DNA of 64,000 nt, from NCBI GenBank assembly GCA_051278195.1, contig JBNMQM010000002.1, positions 124,001 through 188,000 of the forward strand, written 5' to 3'. The notes beneath the pieces were generated by a model. It was given only the letters and a program-made list of their open reading frames with translations. It was not told the origin of the DNA and ran no database searches. Positions 41,858 to 50,698 of the stretch are shown here, one piece after another. Position 1 is the stretch's first letter. Each line of letters begins with the position of its first letter. This stretch comes from JAHRVQ01 sp051278195 (GTDB lineage Bacteria; Pseudomonadota; Gammaproteobacteria; Pseudomonadales; Azotimanducaceae). The position numbers and the translations under genes were made by a program.

Positions 41858-43822
41858 TTAGATGAGTTTGCTCGTCAATCTTAGAAGTGGCAAGCGCACA
41901 GTGACCACTGCGCCTTCACGGTCTTCACGATTACTCAGAGTGATTGTGCCGCCGTGAAATTCTGTAATGAGTCGCGCGACGTGAAGTCCCAGGCCCAAGT
42001 GGCTGTCCTCACGCTGGTCATTAGAGCGAACGGAAATCATGGGATCAAATAGTTGATCGGCCATTGTCGCCGGCAGAGCAGGACCGCTGTTGCTGATGCG
42101 AAGTACTGCCATGTCATCTTCGCAGGTGAGGCGTAATATCACGGGTTGAGTGGCGGAAGAAAATTGCACGGCGTTATCTACCAGCTTATCCAGCATCTGG
42201 GCGAAGAGGTCGGCAATCCCTGTGACTTTCAATTCGTCGGTTTCGATGCTGAGTTCAAATTGCTGGTCAGCAAAAGCGTGGTCGTAACCCTCGAAGCAGC
42301 CTTTCAGTACCTGAGTTAATTCGAACACAGTCACTTCATTCTTATCGAGGCTTTCTTCAAGCCGTGCAGCTTCACTCATGCTATTTAAAATGTTGGTGAG
42401 TCGAGCCACACCATTTTTTGCTCGCTCGACATAGCGGATGTCATCACCCTCGATTCTGGTTTCTAGTTGCTCTAATGACGAACGTACCACTGACACCGGT
42501 GTTCTGAGTTCATGGGCGAGGCGTCCGGATAGGTTCTCAAGATATTCGTTGTATTGATGCAAGCGGCGCGTAACAGAAGAAAATCGTCTTGAAAGCTCGC
42601 TGATTTCATCTTGGCCGACTGCATCTGGTAGCACTTTCAATACCCGACCTTGATCGTCCACAACACCTTCCAATGCCAGGCCCATGCGTTTGAGACGAGC
42701 GAGTAGTTGGCCTGATAACCAAAAGCAAAGCAGTAAACCAAACGCGATGGTAGCGGCACTTATGACAACGAGTTGCTCTAATGCCATTTTCTTATAGGTC
42801 TCGATGGCACTGACATTTATGCCGAGTGCGATTGTCGCGACCCATTCGTCTTCAATAAATACCTTCTCACCTATGGTCATACTGCTTGATGGTGCTGTGT
42901 CGGTAATGGCGATCAAATTGTCGTAACGATCGACAATGGACGCGCCTATCAGGTTGTGGCGCTGAAGAAGAGCAGTGAGAGATGTTGATTGATGTATAAG
43001 GTAGCCTAGTTCATCAGCGCTGTCTGTATAGGTGTTTCCTAACATATACTTTATGTCGCGAGAAATGCTGTCATCGACATCAGCAATGCCAAAGCCGAAT
43101 CTGTCATCGACCAAATCGTTGTCGATCGCCAGTTCAATGTGATAGCCATCGCCTGTTGCCCGCCAAAAGCCTTGTATGCGAGGTTCAGGGCGCAGGGAGC
43201 GGCCACCGGTACTTACAATTCTGCCAAACACTTGGCCCGGTTGTTCAGTTGCAACGGTGTAGCGCTGAAAATTTCCAGCTTTATCCGTCATGGCAAGACG
43301 TAAATGGTCGTTACGGTGGATGCTGATGTTACTGATTTCTCGGTAAACAACATGGTCATCTTTTACCGTCAGCATTAGATAAATCTGTTGATCGTCTTGC
43401 TGTAAACGTAGTGTTGCCGACAGGCTGTTGTCATCAAACGGAAAGTTAAGTTGGACCAACTGCGACTTGGCAAATACGTCAGGCTCGATTAGTAACCACT
43501 CATCCGTTTGCCCATCAAGGTTGACCTCGCTTTGTCTGGGGTGAACATACAACGGCGCCGCTTCATCGCGTAGATAGGTAAAATCGTTCAGCAGTGAGGC
43601 ATCAGCCTCGATAATACTTTTGAGGGTTTTTATCGAGGCTCGCTGGTTCTTGATTTCGGCAGCCAGCATCGCCTGGCTAGCGGTTTCGATGTTGAAGTAG
43701 CCAGCGATGGGTATCGCAAACAATAGAATGACGGGAACCAAAAATAACAGCCGCACACTAGCAGCGCCGCCGTTACGACTTCTTTTGCTTGAGTCTTCAT
43801 AACGGGATGGCTCACTCATCAT
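41858..43822 (-). CDS. pdsS: Dedicated sortase system histidine kinase PdsS
   Basis: A 654-residue sensor kinase. TM1 at about 24-42 and TM2 at 350-370 bound a large periplasmic domain. The first half of that domain (about 99-278, NLDGQTDEWLLI and KDDHVVYREISNISIHRNDH) has a carbohydrate-binding-module-9-like pattern, a mark of the PdsS (TIGR03785) family. A HAMP-like linker, HisKA with His437 (LAHELRTPVSVV), and HATPase_c (DKLVDNAVQFS, then LGLGLHVARLITEFHGG) follow. The ATGATG start lies inside the stop of pdsR (ATGA-type overlap). The domain presumably monitors the cell surface or a sugar polymer. The sortase it normally accompanies is not in the window. Confidence 0.85.
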   Translation of the reverse strand: MMSEPSRYEDSSKRSRNGGAASVRLLFLVPVILLFAIPIAGYFNIETASQAMLAAEIKNQRASIKTLKSIIEADASLLNDFTYLRDEAAPLYVHPRQSEVNLDGQTDEWLLIEPDVFAKSQLVQLNFPFDDNSLSATLRLQQDDQQIYLMLTVKDDHVVYREISNISIHRNDHLRLAMTDKAGNFQRYTVATEQPGQVFGRIVSTGGRSLRPEPRIQGFWRATGDGYHIELAIDNDLVDDRFGFGIADVDDSISRDIKYMLGNTYTDSADELGYLIHQSTSLTALLQRHNLIGASIVDRYDNLIAITDTAPSSSMTIGEKVFIEDEWVATIALGINVSAIETYKKMALEQLVVISAATIAFGLLLCFWLSGQLLARLKRMGLALEGVVDDQGRVLKVLPDAVGQDEISELSRRFSSVTRRLHQYNEYLENLSGRLAHELRTPVSVVRSSLEQLETRIEGDDIRYVERAKNGVARLTNILNSMSEAARLEESLDKNEVTVFELTQVLKGCFEGYDHAFADQQFELSIETDELKVTGIADLFAQMLDKLVDNAVQFSSATQPVILRLTCEDDMAVLRISNSGPALPATMADQLFDPMISVRSNDQREDSHLGLGLHVARLITEFHGGTITLSNREDREGAVVTVRLPLLRLTSKLI

Positions 43823-44516
43823 CAGCCGTCCACCGATAACCCATGCCGTAAACGGTGTCGACGCAATTGAATTTGGGGTCGACTGCACTGAATTTTTTTC
43901 TGATGCGCTTTATATGTGATGTGATGGTCGAATCATCCACATAAATGTGTGCTTCCTGCATTAACTGCTGACGTTTCTTAACATGACCAGGGTGGAGTGT
44001 GAGTGCATGGACCATCCAAAATTCTGTCAGTGTCAGGTCAACTCTCTGGTTTCGCCAAGCTGCCGTAAAGCGTTGTTCGTCCAGTCTTAGGTGGCCACAA
44101 ACTGTTTCTTTATTGGGATCAACCGCCGTCTCGGTCTTGAGTACCTCAATACGGCGAAACAATGCAGCAACGCGGGCGAGTAAATGCGGCAGGCTCATAT
44201 CTTTGGTGACGTAGTCGTCAGCTCCCATGCGCAAACCGCTGACAATATCTAGATCGCTGTCCCGTGCACTCAGAAAAATGATGGGTACAGATCTGGATTT
44301 TTGTCGCAGCCATTGGCACAGCGCAAAGCCGCCCTCAGGCTCTCGGCCGAGACCTATGTCTATTATCGCCAAATCGGGTAAAGCAGCCTCAAATGCTTGC
44401 TCGGCGCTTGGTCGATCAGCATGTGTATCGATTGCGTAACCCTGATCTCGAAAGACGTCTGCGTAGTTGTCTCTGAGATCAGCATCATCTTCGACTATTG
44501 CGATGCGATAGCTCAC
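43812..44516 (-). CDS. pdsR: Dedicated sortase system response regulator PdsR
   Basis: A 234-residue OmpR-type regulator. The receiver domain has VEDDADLRDN, phosphoacceptor Asp53 (LAIIDIGLG) and Lys in YVTKDMSLP; the C-terminal winged helix has the DNA-contact sequence THALTLHPGHVKKRQQLMQEAH-type core (VDDSTITSHIKRIRKKF) and VDTVYGMGYRW. The pairing with PdsS and divergent PdsO matches the family TIGR03787 layout. It is likely to act on the gap between itself and pdsO, where a 22-base-spaced direct repeat is present (44570-44601). Confidence 0.85.
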   Translation of the reverse strand: MSYRIAIVEDDADLRDNYADVFRDQGYAIDTHADRPSAEQAFEAALPDLAIIDIGLGREPEGGFALCQWLRQKSRSVPIIFLSARDSDLDIVSGLRMGADDYVTKDMSLPHLLARVAALFRRIEVLKTETAVDPNKETVCGHLRLDEQRFTAAWRNQRVDLTLTEFWMVHALTLHPGHVKKRQQLMQEAHIYVDDSTITSHIKRIRKKFSAVDPKFNCVDTVYGMGYRWTADDE

Positions 44517-44569
44517 TTATCTACAGACCATGCTGATTGCCATATTGTTGCCACATTTCATCAGGGGAT

Positions 44570-44601
44570 TGCCTGAATTGGACAACTAAGATGCCTGAAT
44601 T
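44570..44601 (+). promoter_or_regulatory. Tandem direct repeat, putative PdsR site
   Basis: TGCCTGAATT occurs at 44570-44579 and again at 44592-44601, start to start 22 bases, exactly two helical turns. OmpR-family regulators commonly bind tandem direct repeats with such phasing. The second copy sits just upstream of a TTTAAT -10-like element (44608-44613) before pdsO, and the expected -35 is poor, as expected for an activated promoter. The link to PdsR is inferred. Confidence 0.5.
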
Positions 44602-44667
44602 ACTGCGTTTAATAAACCTCGAGCATCACACGATGTGAATCACACTGAAAATGATGGAGATACAGAT

Positions 44668-45369
44668 ATGTTTATTGGGCGATTGATGGCAGTAAGTTTA
44701 CTAACGGTTGTGGCAAGCAGCGCTATTGCAGCTGATATGAGTACGAAAAGAGAAGAGCATCGTGGTGCCCTCGGTGGTGCAGTGCTGGGCGCGGCGATAG
44801 CAGGTCCGGTTGGTGCTGGTGCGGGTGCCATATTGGGTGGTGGTGTGTTTGGTAAGCTATGGGGAAAAATGCGCCTATCAAAAGAGTATCGGGTTGAGCG
44901 CATTGCTGAAATTCAGTCGTTGAAGGACCACGCGCAAACGCGTAGTCAGCACATTGCAGAACTGAATCAGGATATTGATACCCTGCTGGCCAAAAGTACA
45001 GCTTGGCAGTCTCGACAACTCCCGATTCAGTTCAAAACAGCATCGAGTGAGATAGAAGGGCACTACGAACCGCAACTCAGAGAAGTTGCATCTTTGTTAT
45101 CGCGTAACCCTGATACGAGTGTCGTGTTGTCTGGATTCGCAGATCGTCGCGGCAATTCGGATTATAACCTGCAGCTATCAGAGCAACGTGTCACTGAGTT
45201 GAAGGCTTATCTTTTAAGTCATGGGGTACAACGCAATCAGGTCATTACTCAGGCATTTGGTGAAAGTCAGCCAGTTGCAGCTGAAGGTTCTGCGGAGAAT
45301 GACTTTTTCGATCGCCGGGTCGTGATGGCATTCGAAGTTGATATCCGTTCGCCGCTCGCTACCCGCTAA
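44668..45369 (+). CDS. pdsO: Sortase-associated OmpA-family protein PdsO
   Basis: A 233-residue protein with an N-terminal signal (MFIGRLMAVSLLTVVASSAIA, then AD), a glycine-rich hydrophobic region (GALGGAVLGAAIAGPVGAGA), a coiled-coil middle and a C-terminal OmpA peptidoglycan-binding domain (VVLSGFADRRGNSDYNLQLS, NQVITQAFGESQP, DRRVVMAFEV). The Arg after the Asp in GFADRRGN is the usual peptidoglycan contact. This order is the PdsO (TIGR03789) family. Start ATG 44668 follows GGAG; the frame also opens at 44635. Divergent from pdsR. Followed by a strong terminator at 45394. Confidence 0.85.
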   Translation: MFIGRLMAVSLLTVVASSAIAADMSTKREEHRGALGGAVLGAAIAGPVGAGAGAILGGGVFGKLWGKMRLSKEYRVERIAEIQSLKDHAQTRSQHIAELNQDIDTLLAKSTAWQSRQLPIQFKTASSEIEGHYEPQLREVASLLSRNPDTSVVLSGFADRRGNSDYNLQLSEQRVTELKAYLLSHGVQRNQVITQAFGESQPVAAEGSAENDFFDRRVVMAFEVDIRSPLATR

Positions 45370-45393
45370 CACGAATTCCGTGTGGTACTTTTG

Positions 45394-45417
45394 GGGTCCT
45401 TCGGGACCCTTTTTTTG
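45394..45417 (+). terminator. Rho-independent terminator after pdsO
   Basis: GGGTCC (45394-45399), loop TTCG, GGACCC (45404-45409) and then eight T (45410-45417). A UUCG-type tetraloop on a perfect six-base GC stem makes it strong. It ends pdsO before the convergent amidase gene. Confidence 0.92.
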
Positions 45418-45546
45418 TCTTACTTCGCAGTAGGCGGCGGTCAGCCTCGAGTTCAAAGGCTGACTTCCCGTATTATTGGATTGTGACCGAAGACAACGGT
45501 ACTTCTTTGTTCCGTTAGCTTGCCACTCTCCTAGCTCTGAATTCCC

Positions 45547-47067
45547 TTAAAGCTTTGGTGGCTTTCGGTGTTGCGTTGCCTGTTCATAGGCGTACGCGGC
45601 TTCAATGAGTACCGCTTCGGAATCTCGAGTTGAGAACAATGACAGACCCACCGGCATGCCAGCGACAAAGCCCATGGGCAGGGTGATGTGCGGGTAACCT
45701 GAAACAGCAGCGGCCATACTCGCGCCACCAGCAAAGTGATCACCCATAATCGTATCGATCTTCCAGGCTGGGCTAGTCGATGGCGCGATCAATATGTCTG
45801 CTCCGCAAGCGGCGAGTGCCGCATCAATGCCTTCAGGACCGGCCAGACGTTTGCTGGATGCGAGGGCGACCTTATAAGCATCATCATCCAAATCGCCTTT
45901 GGCATCGGCGGCTTCAAAGACGTCCTGGCCAAAAAAATGTAATTCTGTTTCCGCGTTTTGTTCGTTTGCGGTGATCAAATCGCTCAGGGTTCGATAGGGC
46001 AGTTTTGTGTCTGCCAGGTATTCAGCAATGTTTGCTTTAAACTCATATAGCAGTACTTCGTATTCGTGGCTGGAAATGGCGCGCAGGTTCGGTAGCTTAC
46101 ACGCTGTGATGTTGGCACCGGCGGTTGTGAGATCGGTCACGGCATGTTGGAATACCAGGTCGGTCGCCGGGTGATAGCCCATTAGGTTCGTGACGACGCC
46201 AAGTGTCTTTCCTTTTAAGCCGTTTGCGTTTAGGTGCTGCGAGAATGGCTTATGGTCGGTTCGCAATGCTTCGAGCATGATGACGGCATCAGTCATCGTT
46301 CGGGCCATTGGTCCGGCAGTATCCTGACTAGGGGCGAGGGGAATGATACCGGTGCCACTCACTGTGCCATGGGTCGGTTTGATGCCAACAATGCCATTGA
46401 GCGCAGCCGGACAAATAACCGAACCATCGGTTTCGGTGCCGACCGCGAGGGCCGTCAAGTTCGCGGCGACAGCGACTGCGGATCCAGCGCTCGAACCGCA
46501 GGGAGAGCGACTTGGGTCATAGGGGTTTCGAGTTTGACCGCCGATACCGCTCCAGCCACTGATGGAGTGATTTGAACGAAAGTTGGCCCACTCACTCAAA
46601 TTGGCTTTGCCTAAAATAATGGCACCAGCGTTTCGCAGTTGAGTGACAAGTGTGGCGTCACGACCAGGGAAGTTTTCTGCGAATATCAATGACCCAGCGG
46701 TGTTGGGCATTTCATCAGACGTATCGATATTGTCTTTCAGTAATACAGGTATGCCATGCAACGGACCGCGCCGTTCGCCTTTTTGCCATGCAATATCTAG
46801 TGCCTGAGCGGTTTGGTTTGCAGCGGGATTAACCATGATGACAGCACCAAGTGCCTGATGCTGTTCAATCTGATCAAGATAGAAATGGGTTAATGCTGCC
46901 GCGGTCAGAGTCTGGTTTTCAAAACGTGAATGGATTTCGGCAACGCTAAGTTCTTGCATGTTTTGCTGCTCTTTTTTGGGCTCGCCGGTGGATTCTTTAC
47001 TTTGTTCTGCTGGCTGACTGCAGCCCAGGATTAAACTGAGGATAACGAGGCAAACAGTTGCTCTCAT
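45547..47067 (-). CDS. Amidase signature family protein, predicted lipoprotein
   Basis: A 506-residue amidase. The Ser-cis-Ser-Lys triad is Lys111 (LLKDNIDT), Ser192 (CGSSAGSA) and Ser216 (TDGSVICPA), with the Gly/Ser-rich signature between. The N-terminus, MRATVCLVILSLILGCSQPA, is a lipoprotein signal with a lipobox Cys at 16, so it is anchored in a membrane facing the periplasm. Such amidases hydrolyse amides of various acids; peptide-amidase-like members have this length. Its last four bases and the UPF0178 gene overlap (ATGA-type). Confidence 0.9.
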   Translation of the reverse strand: MRATVCLVILSLILGCSQPAEQSKESTGEPKKEQQNMQELSVAEIHSRFENQTLTAAALTHFYLDQIEQHQALGAVIMVNPAANQTAQALDIAWQKGERRGPLHGIPVLLKDNIDTSDEMPNTAGSLIFAENFPGRDATLVTQLRNAGAIILGKANLSEWANFRSNHSISGWSGIGGQTRNPYDPSRSPCGSSAGSAVAVAANLTALAVGTETDGSVICPAALNGIVGIKPTHGTVSGTGIIPLAPSQDTAGPMARTMTDAVIMLEALRTDHKPFSQHLNANGLKGKTLGVVTNLMGYHPATDLVFQHAVTDLTTAGANITACKLPNLRAISSHEYEVLLYEFKANIAEYLADTKLPYRTLSDLITANEQNAETELHFFGQDVFEAADAKGDLDDDAYKVALASSKRLAGPEGIDAALAACGADILIAPSTSPAWKIDTIMGDHFAGGASMAAAVSGYPHITLPMGFVAGMPVGLSLFSTRDSEAVLIEAAYAYEQATQHRKPPKL

Positions 47068-47516
47068 GGGTTCTGGGTGCGAGCGATCAGTTTATCTAGG
47101 TTGTTGGCGAATTGTTGACGATCTCGTTGGGTCAAGGGCGGAGGACCGCCACCTTCGATACCGCTAGCTCGCATAGTATCCATAAAGTCACGCATATTGA
47201 GGCGGATCTTAATGTTTTCTTTGCTGTAGAGCTCGCCGCGGGGGTTTAAGGCAATGGCCTCTTTATCAATCACCTCTGAGGCCAACGGTATATCGGCAGT
47301 GATAACCAGGTCGCCCGGCACGCAGCGGCGCACAATCTCGTCATCAGCGACGTCAAAGCCAGACGGTACCTGGATGAAATTGATATACGGGGACTTGGGG
47401 ATCTTCAGAAATTGGTTGGCAACGAGGGTGACGGGTATTTTGGCCCGTGTTGCCGCTCGAAAGAGGATTTCCTTAACAACGACAGGGCAAGCGTCGGCGT
47501 CTACCCAGATATTCAT
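47064..47516 (-). CDS. UPF0178 family protein (YaiI/YqxD)
   Basis: A 150-residue cytoplasmic protein of the UPF0178 group, with the PIN-like motif IWVDADACPVVVKEILFRA (Asp5/Asp7 in DADACP), then GDLVITADIPLASEVIDKEA and LNPRGELYSKENIKIRLNMRDFMDTMR. The acidic cluster is that of PIN-type nucleases, but no activity is established. It lies four bases upstream-overlapping the amidase lipoprotein gene. Confidence 0.93.
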   Translation of the reverse strand: MNIWVDADACPVVVKEILFRAATRAKIPVTLVANQFLKIPKSPYINFIQVPSGFDVADDEIVRRCVPGDLVITADIPLASEVIDKEAIALNPRGELYSKENIKIRLNMRDFMDTMRASGIEGGGPPPLTQRDRQQFANNLDKLIARTQNP

Positions 47517-47540
47517 AGTCGCCGACGTGTTGTCGTTGCT

Positions 47541-48269
47541 CTAGGTGCTCTTGCTGTTATTGGATTCAAGGTCTGCATAGAGTTCTTCATCAAGCTTAGG
47601 TGGTGCGGTCAGCGTCTTGCTGTCTTCCACCAATTCTTTGAGCTTGTCATATTGCTCATCGCAATAGGTTTGCAGTCCCTTATAGCCGCCAAGAATTGCT
47701 TTAGCCTGTGCTTCTTTGGCATCTGCTTTCTTGGTTTTTTCGGTACGTTCTTTTCGGACGTTTTTTAGCTCATCGTCAATTTTCTTCTTAGCGACGGTAT
47801 CTTCGTGCTTCTTCTTGTTCAGGGTCTTAATTTTCTTCGCGACGTTTTGCGGTGTATCACCCAGAAGCGTATTGATCGATTTCAGCGCTTTGGCTTTTTC
47901 TTCGACTTGATCTTTGAGCTTTTTGCTATCGTTTTCTGCAAGCTTGCGGTCTGCTTCGATGACATTTTTTAGCTTCTCGATCTCGGCGCTGGCAGATGTC
48001 AGCATGTCGTTGGTCGATTTCAGAGACTTTTCTGATTGTTCCAATCGCTCGGTCAAGTCATCAATAGTGGCTTGGATCTCTACTTTAGCTTTTGCGACTT
48101 TAACGTCTGCGTCAGCGATTTGCTTGAGGCCATCTTCGAGAGCAGCTTTCAGTTCCTCTTCAGAACACTCGGGGTCTAGACCCAGGGCGTCAGAGGCTGT
48201 TCTCATCAGCATCTGTTTGCTGATGGCAATTTCTTTCCAGACATCTATATCAATAGCACTTTGAACCAC
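47541..48269 (-). CDS. Long coiled-coil protein of unknown family
   Basis: A 242-residue protein made almost wholly of heptad helix: DDLTERLEQSEKSLKSTNDM, SAEIEKLKNVIEADRKLAEN, EEKAKALKSINTLL, then a lysine-rich core KKIKTLNKKKHEDTVAKKKI and ERTEKTKKADAKEAQAKAIL. It is highly charged, has no signal peptide and no membrane segment. GTG start at 48269 follows GGAG and a spacing of about 7. A promoter-like TTGAAA/CATTAT pair is at 48327-48354. It could be a cytoskeletal or chaperone-like protein; I recognise no family. Next to UPF0178 on the same strand but with a 25-base gap. Confidence 0.6.
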   Translation of the reverse strand: MVQSAIDIDVWKEIAISKQMLMRTASDALGLDPECSEEELKAALEDGLKQIADADVKVAKAKVEIQATIDDLTERLEQSEKSLKSTNDMLTSASAEIEKLKNVIEADRKLAENDSKKLKDQVEEKAKALKSINTLLGDTPQNVAKKIKTLNKKKHEDTVAKKKIDDELKNVRKERTEKTKKADAKEAQAKAILGGYKGLQTYCDEQYDKLKELVEDSKTLTAPPKLDEELYADLESNNSKST

Positions 48270-48326
48270 ACACGTCTCCAGTGGGTTTGTTTGAACCAAA
48301 AAAGGGGGGTTTAATTTAGAATGCGC

Positions 48327-48354
48327 ATAATGGCGATTTTTTCAAAAATTTCAA
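48327..48354 (-). promoter_or_regulatory. Candidate promoter for the coiled-coil gene
   Basis: On the minus strand TTGAAA (48349-48354) and CATTAT (48327-48332) are 16 bases apart, ending about 58 bases before the GTG start. The -35 matches five of six and the -10 four of six consensus bases. Confidence 0.3.
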
Positions 48355-48377
48355 TAGTTAATACGTCTTTTTGCATC

Positions 48378-48869
48378 TTATTTTCGGTCTATTGCCGCCT
48401 GGTTGTCTTTCCCGAATCGATCTTCTAGGTCTGCCCTCAGAGCATCAAAATGAGGTGAGGCCACACCCATAACTTGAAGGCGTCTCTCAAGGTTCCTCAG
48501 CAAGACATTGACTTCCATCGCTTTTGACTCTTCGTTCTGAGTCGTATCGAAGTAAATTACGTTGCCATCAGGGTCACGGGTTTGCCAATGGGTGCCTGTT
48601 TCTCCGTCTTCTATGTATGTTTCGATCTTACCTTCGGCTTTTATTTGCTTCTCGTCGATGCGTGCTTTGATGGCTTCGATATCACCGCCTCGAAAGTTTA
48701 GCCAGTTCTCTCCTAAAAAGGTCATTAGGCTGATGCTGATATCGCCGTTGGTCAAATGAACCCAGCCTTCACTGTCATGGGTGACGTCAAGACCCAGTGC
48801 CTGATAAAAGTGCTTACTTGCCTCCATGTTGCTCGTTTTGAGACAAATGTCATGCCAGCCAATATCCAT
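48378..48869 (-). CDS. VOC (glyoxalase/bleomycin-resistance fold) protein
   Basis: A 163-residue protein. MDIGWHDICLKTSNMEASKH and FYQALGLDVTHDSEGWVHL begin the first beta-alpha-beta-beta-beta module, and THWQTRDPDGNVIYFDTTQNE ends the second: the paired VOC modules of glyoxalase-like proteins. His6 and Glu in the C-terminal strand may coordinate a metal. Substrate unknown. ATG 48869 follows TGGGAGAACG. The C-terminal helix (VLLRNLERRLQV and following) extends beyond the usual VOC length. Confidence 0.85.
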   Translation of the reverse strand: MDIGWHDICLKTSNMEASKHFYQALGLDVTHDSEGWVHLTNGDISISLMTFLGENWLNFRGGDIEAIKARIDEKQIKAEGKIETYIEDGETGTHWQTRDPDGNVIYFDTTQNEESKAMEVNVLLRNLERRLQVMGVASPHFDALRADLEDRFGKDNQAAIDRK

Positions 48870-48907
48870 AGAACGTTCTCCCATAAAAGCGTTTCTGCTC
48901 TAGAAGC

Positions 48908-50698
48908 CTAGAACAAATCCAGTTGTTCGTCTGCCGCTGGTGTCAGTAGGTTAATGGGTTGTCCTGACGGCAAAAACCGCAGCGATAGCCCACTAAATCG
49001 TGCTTGGCTCATCAGCTGGGTGATCTCATCCGTATGGTAGACAATTAGCTTTGAGCGTGTCCGGGTGATACCCGTGTAAAGCAATTCACGGCTCATGAAG
49101 TCCTCTCGATCTGATTTAGGCAGTACTAATAGAACCTGATCAAATTCGGACCCCTGAGATTTATGCACCGTCATCGCATAACAGGTCTCATGTTGGGGTA
49201 AGCGCGCTGGTAAGTAATACACGATCTCGCCCTCGCCATTTTTAAAGGCGACCTCAATACGGTTACCTCGTTTAACACAAACGCCAGTGTCGCCGTTGAA
49301 CAGTCGCAAAGCGTAGTGATTGCGCATGATCATGACGGGTTTACCGTGATAATAGGCAGGGGCATCTGGGAAGTGAGAAGTTTCGAATTGTTGGTTGAGT
49401 AGGGTAACGCCAAATTCTCCGTCCCGAATCGGCGTGAGCAATCGCGCTTGATCAAAAGCATTGATCATCAGGTTTGCGTCAGTGTTTTCGAGGCAGAGTT
49501 TTAAATAGGGTGCATACAGCCGACGCATATCCTGCATTAACTCTGGTGCATCAAAGTTAGGTACAAAGCGGACTTGATCATTGCTGACTGGCACGAACGA
49601 ATGGTTATTGCGGAGATTAAAGGCCAATTGTCCAATGCCCTCGTCATCTCGAAATCGATAACTGGTTTTAAGTTCACAGTGAGCGTCCGCGAGTAAATGG
49701 TTCGAATCCTGCTGATCCTGCGAGGTATTTTTTAACACGGTGTTGGTCAGCGTCACTCCGGCCAAATTTTCCAGCACCAGTCGGTATTCCTTGCTGTAGC
49801 AGTTGCCCTGGCACGTGATGTCCGCCAGTACCGAGCCACTTTCTACTGAGGGCAATTGGGATGGGTCACCGAGGATGATCAGCCGAGCATTTAAGGGTAA
49901 TGCATCCAACACGCGGTCGAACATAACGAGATCGACCATAGAACCTTCGTCCAAAATGAGGACGTCGGTCGGGATTGGATGATGGCGATGATACTTAAAA
50001 GAGTGACCATCACCTCTGACACCGAGTAATCGGTGCAAAGTTGTGACGGTGGTTGGCATGCCGCCTGGCATGGCTTCAGGTAAACGCGTCGCGGCGGAGA
50101 GGATGGCTTCACCCAATCGCATTGCGGCTTTCCCCGTCGGTGCGGCAAGCTTAATGCGAAATTCAGGATTTGCCTTTATTAGCCCAGCCAGGAATTTAAC
50201 AACCGTACTGGTTTTGCCAGTACCGGGACCGCCGCTAATGATGGTGAGCTGCCGCGTCATTGCTTGGATGGCAGCCAACCTTTGGCGGGGATCGTCGCCA
50301 GGCTCAAGATACGGCTGCAGAGCGCTGATGTCCTCAGTCACGAGAATATTGCGGCGAATTAGCGCGTTCGCAATACGTGTTTCATATTGAAAAAATCGTT
50401 CTGTGTAGAGCAAGGCATGGTCAGCAAGATTGAGTAGTACGAGGGGGGTGGAAATCTTTAGGTCATGGGCGAAATCCGCGGGTCGTACTTCTGACACACA
50501 ATCCAGAGTGCTTAACGCTGAAATTAGTGATGCGTCATCCACTCGCAGACAGCTGTTCTGGTTGTTCAAGGCAGCGCTGAGTTTAGCAAACAGTGTCAGC
50601 AGTTTTATATCTGTGATGGCGGCTTTTCTCGCCAGCAGATTCGCGAACTGCTGATCGATATAGCTTGAGCCTATTGGGTAGTGCATCGATGTGTTCAT
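48908..50698 (-). CDS. recD: Exodeoxyribonuclease V subunit alpha, RecD
   Basis: A 596-residue SF1B helicase subunit of RecBCD, moving 5' to 3' on one DNA strand. Walker A is SGGPGTGKTST (about 155-165), Walker B ILDEGSMVD near 258, and motif VI-like HKSQGSEFDQVLLVLP near 521. Size is near E. coli RecD (608). Start overlaps the recB stop by four bases. With recB and recC, also on this strand, it forms a full operon in the recC-recB-recD order. RecBCD repairs double-strand breaks and degrades foreign linear DNA. Confidence 0.97.
   Translation of the reverse strand: MNTSMHYPIGSSYIDQQFANLLARKAAITDIKLLTLFAKLSAALNNQNSCLRVDDASLISALSTLDCVSEVRPADFAHDLKISTPLVLLNLADHALLYTERFFQYETRIANALIRRNILVTEDISALQPYLEPGDDPRQRLAAIQAMTRQLTIISGGPGTGKTSTVVKFLAGLIKANPEFRIKLAAPTGKAAMRLGEAILSAATRLPEAMPGGMPTTVTTLHRLLGVRGDGHSFKYHRHHPIPTDVLILDEGSMVDLVMFDRVLDALPLNARLIILGDPSQLPSVESGSVLADITCQGNCYSKEYRLVLENLAGVTLTNTVLKNTSQDQQDSNHLLADAHCELKTSYRFRDDEGIGQLAFNLRNNHSFVPVSNDQVRFVPNFDAPELMQDMRRLYAPYLKLCLENTDANLMINAFDQARLLTPIRDGEFGVTLLNQQFETSHFPDAPAYYHGKPVMIMRNHYALRLFNGDTGVCVKRGNRIEVAFKNGEGEIVYYLPARLPQHETCYAMTVHKSQGSEFDQVLLVLPKSDREDFMSRELLYTGITRTRSKLIVYHTDEITQLMSQARFSGLSLRFLPSGQPINLLTPAADEQLDLF

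Noticed and set aside
41597..41884. Plus-strand 95-codon frame across the inverted-repeat element
   Set aside because: It runs across the structured repeat and the ends of pdsS and PhyH genes, with repetitive basic composition and no family pattern. It is best explained as a by-product of the GC-rich element.
44628..44653. TCACA-CGA-TGTGA palindrome before pdsO considered as a CRP site
   Set aside because: The half-sites are in the wrong order and the spacing (3 and 1 bases) does not match the CRP consensus TGTGA-N6-TCACA.
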